The notes beneath the pieces were generated by a model. That model was not told the origin of the DNA and did not search any database. It was given only the letters and a program-made list of their open reading frames with translations. A stretch of DNA of 49,247 nucleotides. Origin: Bacillota bacterium. GTDB taxonomy: Bacteria > Bacillota > Dehalobacteriia > UBA4068 > UBA4997. Below are positions 43,336-49,247 of the stretch, one piece after another. Numbering within the stretch: position 1 is the stretch's first letter; the number at the start of each line of letters is the position of its first letter. Made by a program: the position numbers and the translations under genes. The stretch covers positions 1-49,247 of the forward strand of contig JAFQHN010000012.1 of assembly GCA_017397935.1 (NCBI GenBank), given 5' to 3'.

Positions 43336-43859
43336 TCCGCCGCACCGCCTTTCATCAACACCGGTATGCCGCAAACCAGCTCATAAACCGCATCGGCCCG
43401 CTCGGCCAGCGCTGCATTTATCTGCCCCAACGCCCGCACATAAGCCTGCGTCAGCTCATCAGCCTGGGCATAAGCACCATCGCTGCCGACATCATTGGTA
43501 ACCACCAGCAGGTGTGTGCATTGTTTGGCCAGCGCCGCCACACCGGCCAGCACTTTATCTACGGGATTATAGAAGGCACCGTCAACAAACATCTCATTGG
43601 CGGTCAGGTGGCAGATACATTCCAGCAGGGCCGTACCGCGCGCAGGCAACACCAAACCGGCCAAATCACGGGGGCGTTCAATGGTGATAAAGCCCTGCGC
43701 TTGGTGCAGGCGGCGGTTATAGGCAATCTTCTCCGCCCCACCGTCACCCTCGGTTTGCAGGGCGGCAATATAATAATGCGGCGCAGGCAGTTGCAGGCAC
43801 AAATCCTCGGCATAAACACTTTTGCCGCTGCCGCTGCCGCCGGTCAGCAGAATCAGCAT
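43332..43859 (-). CDS. cobU: Adenosylcobinamide kinase/guanylyltransferase (CobU-like)
   Basis: This 175-residue protein is CobU-like. CobU phosphorylates adenosylcobinamide and adds GMP in corrinoid salvage. The P-loop is LTGGSGSGKSVYAE, LLECICHLTANEMF fits the family centre, and VVTNDVGSDGAY with VYELVCGIPVLMKG fits the C-terminus. The expected HR motif carrying the guanylylated histidine reads AYNRR here, so that residue seems replaced by Asn. The first step may be retained and the second lost or taken over by another protein. It overlaps the ATPase stop by seven bases. Confidence 0.82.
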   Translation of the reverse strand: MLILLTGGSGSGKSVYAEDLCLQLPAPHYYIAALQTEGDGGAEKIAYNRRLHQAQGFITIERPRDLAGLVLPARGTALLECICHLTANEMFVDGAFYNPVDKVLAGVAALAKQCTHLLVVTNDVGSDGAYAQADELTQAYVRALGQINAALAERADAVYELVCGIPVLMKGGAAE

Positions 43860-44662
43860 ATTTTTTCCTCGATTATATTATCGGCTGTGTTATCGTCCGC
43901 CGCCCATTGAGAGAGCATTTGCCGCATCCACGCCGCCACATCCATATTGTAAACGGGATTTAAGTTCTTGGCGGTGAGTACCTCGTCAATCGCACCGGTG
44001 GCCACCGTTTGGCCGTGCCGCAGCAGCACAGCTGCCGTACCAAAGGCCTTCACCAGCGACAAATCATGCACCACCGAAACAACCGCCCGCCCCGGTTTTT
44101 GCAGCCAGCGTTCAATCAGCGAGAACACCTGCTTTTGGTAGACCAAATCAAGGTGGTTGGTCGGTTCATCCAGCAGCAGCAGACGGGGCTGCTGGGCAAA
44201 AACCTGCGCCAGAAAAGTCCGCTGCAACTCACCGCCGGAGAGGGTGAGCACCGATTGTTTGCGCTGCGCCGCCATACCCGTCAGCGCCAGCGCCTCCTCC
44301 ACGGCCTCGTCATCGTCATCGGAACGGTTGGAGAGAAGCCCCGGCGCATAAGCATAACGCCCCAGCCGCACAACCTCCTCCACCGTGAAGGCATAGCCCA
44401 CAAAATGCGATTGCGTAAGCACACCCATACATTGAGCGCGGCGAACAGGCTTCATTTTGGCCACATCCTCGCCCTCAAACAGCACACGGCCGGTATAATC
44501 CACGCCCTGCGTAATTGCCGAAAGCGCCGTGGATTTGCCCGCACCGTTGGGGCCCACAATCATCAGCCAATCGCCCTCGGCCACGGTAAAGCTTAAATCC
44601 TTGACAATGTCAAGATTGCCCAGCCGCACCGAAAGCTTTTGCACATCCAGCATATCAGCCAT
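43853..44662 (-). CDS. btuD: Corrinoid ABC transporter ATP-binding protein (BtuD/FecE type)
   Basis: This 269-residue ATPase has Walker A GPNGAGKST, signature LTLSGGELQRTFLAQ, Walker B LLLLDEPTNHLDL and a switch histidine in VVHDLSL. It belongs to the FecE/BtuD/FhuC group that serves FecCD-type permeases. An acidic insertion (NRSDDDDEA) lies before the signature. A C-terminal extension of about 30 residues reaches the overlapping CobU gene. Assignment to corrinoids and not siderophores rests on the B12 riboswitch upstream and CobU downstream. Confidence 0.88.
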   Translation of the reverse strand: MADMLDVQKLSVRLGNLDIVKDLSFTVAEGDWLMIVGPNGAGKSTALSAITQGVDYTGRVLFEGEDVAKMKPVRRAQCMGVLTQSHFVGYAFTVEEVVRLGRYAYAPGLLSNRSDDDDEAVEEALALTGMAAQRKQSVLTLSGGELQRTFLAQVFAQQPRLLLLDEPTNHLDLVYQKQVFSLIERWLQKPGRAVVSVVHDLSLVKAFGTAAVLLRHGQTVATGAIDEVLTAKNLNPVYNMDVAAWMRQMLSQWAADDNTADNIIEEKIC

Positions 44663-44664
44663 TT

Positions 44665-45699
44665 TTACTGCCCCTTTCTGGTGTTATAGAAGATGAACAC
44701 AAAGACCACCGCACCCACCAGGCTGGTGACCACGCCAATCGGCAGTTCTTGCGGATTAAGCAAAATGCGCGCCACCAAATCAGCCAGCAGCAGGAAAACA
44801 GCGCCGCCAAACAACGATGACGGCAGCAGCCTACGATGGTTGGGACCCACAATCATCCGCACCATATGCGGCGTAACCAGACCAACAAAGGCGATGGTGC
44901 CGCCAATGGACACGCAAACACCAATCAGCACCGAAACCGTTATCAGCACCACCAGCTTGGTGCGCCGCACATTTACGCCGATATGCCGTGCATTATCCTC
45001 GCCCACGGCAAAAGCATTCAACTCCTGTGCCGAGGCCAGCAGCACACCGCCGCAGACCAGCAGCACCGCCGCCAGCACCGCCGCGTTCTCATAGCTGCTG
45101 CCCTGCAAGCTGCCCATTGTCCAGAATGTGATCTGCTGTACCTTATCCGCCGCAAAAGTGACGATCACACTCATTGCGCTGGACACAAACATCGAATATA
45201 TCACACCGATTAAAATAATGGTGTTGGTGGCCAGCGAATAATCCAGCTTATACGCCAAACCCAAAATTATCAGCAGCGAGCCAAGGGCAAACAGAATAGC
45301 CATGATCATGGTGCCGGCAAAGGGCACCGCGCTGAAATTTAAGCCAAAGGCAATAGCAATCACCGCGCCCAACGCCGCACCGGATGATACACCCAGTGTC
45401 GAGCCGTCGGCCAGCGGGTTTTTCAGCAGGCCCTGCATGGCCGCACCGGCCAGCGACAGCGCCGCACCCGTCAGCGCCACGCACAGCACCCGCGGCAGGC
45501 GCACCGTCAGGATGATTGCAGGAGCCAAACCCTCGGGCTGCGGCTGGCGCAGCAGCGCATTTGATATGACGGTAACAGTTTCAGACAGGGGGATATTTAC
45601 GCTGCCGACGCACACACACAGGCACAGCACCGCCATAAAAACCCCGCCAAAGCCAAGGTATTCCCACCAGCGCACTTTATCAAGCCGTTTATTCATCAA
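44665..45699 (-). CDS. btuC: Corrinoid ABC transporter permease (BtuC/FecCD type)
   Basis: This 344-residue permease has about ten membrane segments and FecCD family markers: RLPRVLCVALTGAALSLAG near the first third, KNPLADGSTLGVSSGAALGA, and the C-terminal FVGLVTPHMVRMIVGPNHRRLLP followed by LLADLVARI. It would import the corrinoid delivered by the lipoprotein encoded upstream. The gene order lipoprotein, permease, ATPase is the standard one. It starts 33 bases after the lipoprotein stop. Confidence 0.92.
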   Translation of the reverse strand: MMNKRLDKVRWWEYLGFGGVFMAVLCLCVCVGSVNIPLSETVTVISNALLRQPQPEGLAPAIILTVRLPRVLCVALTGAALSLAGAAMQGLLKNPLADGSTLGVSSGAALGAVIAIAFGLNFSAVPFAGTMIMAILFALGSLLIILGLAYKLDYSLATNTIILIGVIYSMFVSSAMSVIVTFAADKVQQITFWTMGSLQGSSYENAAVLAAVLLVCGGVLLASAQELNAFAVGEDNARHIGVNVRRTKLVVLITVSVLIGVCVSIGGTIAFVGLVTPHMVRMIVGPNHRRLLPSSLFGGAVFLLLADLVARILLNPQELPIGVVTSLVGAVVFVFIFYNTRKGQ

Positions 45700-45732
45700 A
45701 AAAACTCCAAATCAAAAAATCCCAATAAGTAA

Positions 45733-46665
45733 TTATTCTGCCCCCAGAAGAAAATCATGCAGCAATCTTGCACCCTCTGCCAGGCGGGGGGCCGGACGGG
45801 AAAGCTCATCATTTTGCAGGCTGAGAATAGCACCGTTTTTAACCGCCGTCACATTCTGCCAGCCTGCACGGCTCAAAATCTCCTCCTGCGGGGTGGGGCC
45901 GTCACCAAAATACATGGTGATGGTCACAATATAATCAGGGTTACGCTGCAAAACCTGCTCCTCCGAAATCTCCGCCCAACCGGAAACATCATCAAAGCAG
46001 TTTTTGGCGCCCAGCATCGCACAAATCTCATTCATAAAGGTGTCGGCGCCGGCCGTCCACAAGCCATATTGCAAGGGAGAAACCTCAAAATATACGGTTT
46101 TATCGCTGTTATCCGCAGCATTCTGGGCAACCTCATCAAATGTCGCCTGCATATCCGCCACCACAGCGGAGGCTTTATCCTGCTTACCCACCAACTCACC
46201 GATCAGCTTAATAGAATCATAGACCTCGGCAATATTCTGGGCATCGCACACCACCACCTTGATACCGGCAGCCTCCAACTGAGCAATCTGCGCATCGTCC
46301 TGCGCCATATCAGCCATCAGCAGCACCTGCGGCTGCAACGCAATAATCTGCTCGATATTGGTGTCATAACCGGACTGCACCGAGGTAACTTCCAGCACCT
46401 CAGCCGGATAATTGCAATATTCGCCGCGGCCCACCAGCGTATCACCGGCGTCCAGCGCATATAAAATCTCACAAACTGAGGCCGTCAAAGCCACAATTTT
46501 GGTGGCAGGCTCATCCAGCGTGACCTCCCGGCCCATCATATCAGTCACGGTAACAGCGGCATCACTATTATCCCCGGCGGGCGTTTCTCCTCCGCAGCCG
46601 CACAGGCAGGTAAGCAGCAAAGCCGCCAACAGCAGCACGGCAATTTTTTGTTTCAGCACATTCAT
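45733..46665 (-). CDS. btuF: Corrinoid-binding lipoprotein (BtuF-like)
   Basis: This 310-residue protein is a type III binding protein for a FecCD-type importer. The signal peptide ends in a lipobox LCGC with Cys24 (from the ATG at 46665). The mature part has VTVTDMMGREVTLDEPATKIVAL, GRGEYCNYPAEVLEV and QIIALQPQVLLMAD. The ATG at 46665 lies nine bases after AGGAG. A longer in-frame start at 46689 is not supported. It is the first gene after a cobalamin riboswitch, which supports B12 or related corrinoids as cargo. Confidence 0.9.
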   Translation of the reverse strand: MNVLKQKIAVLLLAALLLTCLCGCGGETPAGDNSDAAVTVTDMMGREVTLDEPATKIVALTASVCEILYALDAGDTLVGRGEYCNYPAEVLEVTSVQSGYDTNIEQIIALQPQVLLMADMAQDDAQIAQLEAAGIKVVVCDAQNIAEVYDSIKLIGELVGKQDKASAVVADMQATFDEVAQNAADNSDKTVYFEVSPLQYGLWTAGADTFMNEICAMLGAKNCFDDVSGWAEISEEQVLQRNPDYIVTITMYFGDGPTPQEEILSRAGWQNVTAVKNGAILSLQNDELSRPAPRLAEGARLLHDFLLGAE

Positions 46666-46732
46666 CCTTGTTCTCTCCTTTATCAGCATAGAAAATAATT
46701 CTTAATAGTCCGGCAACAACATTTCAAGCAGG

Positions 46733-46765
46733 AATAAAAAATGCCCCCGAGAAAACTCAGGAGCA
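46733..46765 (-). terminator. Terminator of the cobalamin riboswitch
   Basis: On the minus strand TGCTCCTGAG pairs with CTCGGGGGCA around a TTTT loop, followed by six T. It lies between the aptamer and btuF and is the likely expression platform. Confidence 0.85.
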
Positions 46766-47013
46766 AGCCAATTATACAGCAATAGGCGGGCATAATATGC
46801 CCGTTTTTCCACCTGATCCCAGCAGTGTTTTACACGCAAGCAGGTCTCCCGGCTTAGCATCATCCTAATAAGGCGTCTTCCCATCGGTTTCCCGACAGTG
46901 ACTTATTGCCTGTTCGTCAGCTTCACGGTTGCTGGGTTAGCCCAGAAATTTCATCTGATTCCCTCGTAGTGCGGCAGCAAATGCCTTCAACGGTACCTCT
47001 CGGCACAAATGCG
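46766..47013 (-). promoter_or_regulatory. Cobalamin (B12) riboswitch
   Basis: The minus strand carries the B12 box AAGCCGGGAGACCTGC (46837-46855). It also carries GTCACTGTCGGGAAACCGAT and GGGAAGACGCC, the GGGAATCAGATGAAA block, and CCGTGAAGCTGACG, all in the order of the class. A CGGGCA/TGCCCG hairpin at 46787-46803 and a terminator at 46733-46765 follow. Together they would stop transcription of the btuFCD-cobU operon when adenosylcobalamin or a related corrinoid is plentiful. Confidence 0.93.
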
Positions 47014-47034
47014 TGTTCTATTCAGTTATCTACT

Positions 47035-47062
47035 ATTATACTATTTCCACGCCAAAAGTCAA
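47035..47062 (-). promoter_or_regulatory. Promoter of the riboswitch-controlled operon
   Basis: On the minus strand TTGACT and TATAAT are spaced by 16 bases and sit directly before the aptamer. Confidence 0.75.
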
Positions 47063-47115
47063 TTTATTACGCCGTATTTTTGCAAAAACCAGCAGTTTGG
47101 TCTACGAAGCATGGA

Positions 47116-47144
47116 TTGTTTTGACTATATAAATCGGTTAAAAT
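47116..47144 (+). promoter_or_regulatory. Promoter for the XRE-type regulator gene
   Basis: TTGTTT and TAAAAT are spaced by 17 bases, about 42 bases before the start codon. Confidence 0.55.
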
Positions 47145-47186
47145 AAATAAAAACCCCATTTTGTATATAACAAGGAGTGAACAACT

Positions 47187-47804
47187 ATGGATAATGCAAA
47201 AATCGGTGAGCTTATTAAGAAACTGCGCGATGAGCAAAATTTGACCCAACAGCAGCTGGCCGATAAGTTAAATATCAGCAATAAAACCGTCAGCAAGTGG
47301 GAGAACGGACTGGGCTGCCCCGATGTCTCGCTGCTGCCGCAATTATCCGCGATCTTCGGTGTGGATACCGCCGATTTACTGGCCGGCCGACTTAACACCC
47401 AAAATGTGCTGTGCGGCAATCTGCAAAAGCTGCAATTTTACATCTGCCCCAACTGCGGTAATTTATTGATGGCCATGGGCGAGGCCAAAATCAACTGCTG
47501 CGGCAAGACCCTGACCGCTGCACCGCTGCAAAAAGCCCCGGCCGCCAAGCAATTAACCGTGGAATTGTTGGAGGACGAACTGTTCATCACCTCATCTCAC
47601 GAGATGACCAAGCAGCATTACATCGCCTTTATCGCCCTGCTCTCCGCCGACACTCTGCAACTGAGAAAACTCTACCCGGAGTGGGAGCTGCAAACCCGTC
47701 TGCCGTGTATGCCCCGTGGTCAGTTGCTGTGGTATTGCACCAGGCACGGTCTGTTCTACCAAAATTTTTATTATAAAAAACTGCCGCAGCATAACGGCAA
47801 ATAA
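47187..47804 (+). CDS. XRE-family regulator with zinc/desulfoferrodoxin-like C-terminus
   Basis: This 205-residue protein starts with a helix-turn-helix of the XRE type (IGELIKKLRDEQNLTQQQLA then SNKTVSKWENGLGCPDVSLL). After a linker it has YICPNCGNLL and a second cysteine pair (INCCGKTL) that suggest a zinc site. The tail ELFITSSHEMTKQHYIAFIA resembles the desulfoferrodoxin fold, with conserved His residues, and ends in WYCTRHGLF. This composition is known among clostridial regulators and suggests redox or metal sensing, but no target is evident. AAGGAG precedes the ATG. Confidence 0.85.
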   Translation: MDNAKIGELIKKLRDEQNLTQQQLADKLNISNKTVSKWENGLGCPDVSLLPQLSAIFGVDTADLLAGRLNTQNVLCGNLQKLQFYICPNCGNLLMAMGEAKINCCGKTLTAAPLQKAPAAKQLTVELLEDELFITSSHEMTKQHYIAFIALLSADTLQLRKLYPEWELQTRLPCMPRGQLLWYCTRHGLFYQNFYYKKLPQHNGK

Positions 47805-47878
47805 AAAGGATTTTGCACTTATTGCCCGAATTTAGTATCCAAACAATCAGCAATAAATAATCAGCAGGGAGGACAACG

Positions 47879-48481
47879 ATGAATTTTGCTAAATTGACCG
47901 ATAACCTGACCAAACGCGGCTGGGCCGTCAGCACCTTTGCCAATAAAGAGGACGCCGCCGCTTATCTTAACCAGCAAATTGACGGGCAGACCGTGGCCTT
48001 TGGCGGCTCTATGACGCTGAAACAAATGGGGCTTTATGAGCAGCTCAGCGAACATAACAAGGTAATCTGGCATTGGAAGGCCGCCCCCGGCACCGAGGAT
48101 GAGGTGCGCCATAACGCCCAACACGCCGCAGTTTATCTGTCCTCCGTCAACGGCGTGGCTGAAACCGGCGAGCTTATCAATATCGACGGCAACGGCAACC
48201 GCGTTTCAGCAATTCAATACGGCCCACAAAAAATATATCTGGTAATCGGCAGCAACAAAATTGCCCCCGATTATGAACAGGCACTTTGGCGCGCACGCAA
48301 TATTGCCGCCCCCAAAAACGCCCAACGCCAGCACCGCAACACCCCCTGCGCCATCAACGCTGACCGCTGCTATGACTGCAACAGTCCGGAACGAAGCTGC
48401 CGTGCCCTGTCGGTACTGTGGTGTCCTCCGCGCGGTGCCGAATATGAAATTATCCTGATTGACGAGCCGCTTGGCTATTAA
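47879..48481 (+). CDS. LUD-domain protein (LutC/YkgG-like)
   Basis: This 200-residue protein belongs to the LUD (lactate utilization) family. Markers are VAFGGSMTLKQMGLYEQL, VYLSSVNGVAETGELINIDG and KIYLVIGSNKIAPDYEQAL. A cysteine-rich C-terminus (CAINADRCYDCNSPERSC) follows. Stand-alone proteins of this type are common in Clostridia and their role is not clear. They are not always linked to lactate. AGGGAGG lies before the ATG. It follows the XRE gene by about 75 bases and ends in a clear terminator. Confidence 0.88.
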   Translation: MNFAKLTDNLTKRGWAVSTFANKEDAAAYLNQQIDGQTVAFGGSMTLKQMGLYEQLSEHNKVIWHWKAAPGTEDEVRHNAQHAAVYLSSVNGVAETGELINIDGNGNRVSAIQYGPQKIYLVIGSNKIAPDYEQALWRARNIAAPKNAQRQHRNTPCAINADRCYDCNSPERSCRALSVLWCPPRGAEYEIILIDEPLGY

Positions 48482-48499
48482 AATTTGCCATAAAAAGCA

Positions 48500-48530
48500 A
48501 CAACCCCTCATAGCGAGGGGTTATTTTATT
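48500..48530 (+). terminator. Terminator after the LUD gene
   Basis: AACCCCTC pairs with GAGGGGTT around a five-base loop, followed by ATTTTATT. Confidence 0.88.
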
Positions 48531-48558
48531 GCCAGAAATTATCGCAGCCGGAGCAGAA

Positions 48559-48966
48559 TCAACCGAAACCGTAATTTACCAGCCGCCACTTGCCGCCCGC
48601 CTCTCTTTTAAGCTCCCATGTCCAGCCGGAATATGTGCTGTTGGCATTCAAAGAGCCGTCACCGCCATGTTTGCCTACCTCAAAAGAAGATGTAATTATT
48701 ATAACCTCATCGGCCCCATAATGCTCCGCCAACTCGGCAAACTCCTCCTGGTGTTCATCGCCAACATAGCCAGTTTCGGTAAGTGTACAATCAAAAAAAC
48801 TTAGCTTAAAATATGTACGAACAGTATTGATAGCAGACTCAATATCCTGCTCGGAATAAATTGCGGAGGTCTGCGGAATAACCTCGGCACCGGATATATT
48901 GCCGCCCAACATATTAAACAACAACAGCCCTGCCACGCAGCAAATCAAAAATTTCTTCACAACCAT
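48559..48966 (-). CDS. Small exported protein (DUF4829-like)
   Basis: This protein of about 135 residues has an N-terminal signal peptide (KKFLICCVAGLLLFNMLGG) and a mature part with DIESAINTVRTYFKLSFFDC, YGADEVIIITSSF, GGDGSLNANSTYSGW and WRLVNYGFG. The pattern resembles DUF4829 proteins, which have no known function. The start is uncertain: ATG at 48966 or GTG at 48960, the latter better placed after GGGGTG. The gene lies between the convergent LUD gene and the rRNA operon end. Confidence 0.7.
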   Translation of the reverse strand: MVVKKFLICCVAGLLLFNMLGGNISGAEVIPQTSAIYSEQDIESAINTVRTYFKLSFFDCTLTETGYVGDEHQEEFAELAEHYGADEVIIITSSFEVGKHGGDGSLNANSTYSGWTWELKREAGGKWRLVNYGFG

Positions 48967-49059
48967 ACACCCCATTTCTCAATTTTCTCAATAATAAAAC
49001 ACTATCCACTAATATAATCATAACAAAATATTAGCATTTTCGCAATGACCCATAAATCA

Positions 49060-49095
49060 AAAAAAGCCCCACCCTCAATACTGAGGGAAGAGCCT
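49060..49095 (-). terminator. Terminator of the rRNA operon
   Basis: On the minus strand GCTCTTCCCTCA pairs with TGAGGGTGGGGC, with a few mismatches, and seven T follow. It lies just after the 5S gene. Confidence 0.85.
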
Positions 49096-49114
49096 GTAAA
49101 TGGGCAAAAAAAAA

Positions 49115-49228
49115 TTCTGGCGGCGTCCTACTCTCCCAGGGAAAACCCAAGTACCATCGGCGCTAAGGAGCTTAACTGCTGTGTTCGGAATGGGAACAGG
49201 TGTGACCTCCTCGCTATTGCCACCAGAA
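49115..49228 (-). rRNA. rrf: 5S ribosomal RNA
   Basis: On the minus strand the sequence starts TTCTGGTGGCAATAGCGAGG and contains the conserved CCCATTCCGAACACAG and GGTACTTGGG segments. It ends with GCCGCCAGAA, which pairs with the 5' end. The rest of the rRNA operon lies beyond the right edge. Confidence 0.95.
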
Positions 49229-49247
49229 ACTATTTAACTATCTAAAA

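Overview
The window looks like a chromosomal segment of a low-to-mid-GC member of the Bacillota, tentatively Negativicutes or a related clostridial lineage. Supporting signs are the separate two-subunit glycyl-tRNA synthetase, the phoH / 7TM-HD / ybeY / era / recO series, Asp23 next to fakA, a SpoVB-like flippase, a YtrA-type GntR/ABC operon, strong AGGAGG ribosome binding sites and many sigma-A type promoters with 17-base spacers. The lineage is an inference. No outer-membrane gene or 16S gene is present to settle it. Almost all content is housekeeping, with no phage, transposase or CRISPR array.

Layout. (1) 1-9546, minus strand: start of an unknown gene, glyQ-glyS with their own promoter, and a long cluster phoH, pgpH/yqfF-like 7TM-HD, ybeY, era, recO and a small unknown gene. 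(2) 9759-14189, plus strand: a TrpXYZ-like ABC importer with two duplicated lipoproteins, one permease and one ATPase. Each lipoprotein gene has its own promoter and its own leader RNA ending in an intrinsic terminator. (3) 14255-20201, minus strand: alanine racemase, a Cdd1-like HhH protein, an AcpS-NnrD fusion, a YgiQ radical-SAM protein, a phosphoesterase and a DUF1294 membrane protein. (4) 20357-31368: DUF378, a GNAT protein, recG, fakA-asp23, rpmB, an EF-G-like GTPase, a SpoVB-like flippase and lepB. (5) 31428-36844: folE, tRNA-Gly and tRNA-Arg followed by decayed tandem copies of the tRNA-Arg tail, rdgB-rph behind a large attenuator-like hairpin, an Asn/Gln-rich microprotein, a GIY-YIG-like protein, hpt and an exported protein. 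(6) 36974-42784, minus strand: a GntR-regulated ABC exporter operon and a two-component system. (7) 42970-47062, minus strand: a cobalamin-riboswitch-controlled BtuFCD importer with two CobU-like genes. (8) 47116-49247: an XRE regulator with a zinc/desulfoferrodoxin-like tail, a LUD-domain protein, a small exported protein and the 5S rRNA closing an rRNA operon on the minus strand.

How the genes work together. The B12 operon pairs uptake of corrinoids with their salvage through CobU. The GntR operon has a promoter whose -10 box abuts a perfect 14-base inverted repeat, which suggests autoregulation. The most promising undescribed element is the pair of related leaders before the two lipoprotein genes. 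They share an upstream motif containing AGCAA that can pair with the TTGCT in the 5' arm of each terminator, as expected for an attenuator or riboswitch. Other structures not explained by known features are a 37-base inverted element found at two convergent-gene junctions, the 118-base tandem tRNA-tail repeats, and the hairpin leader of rph.
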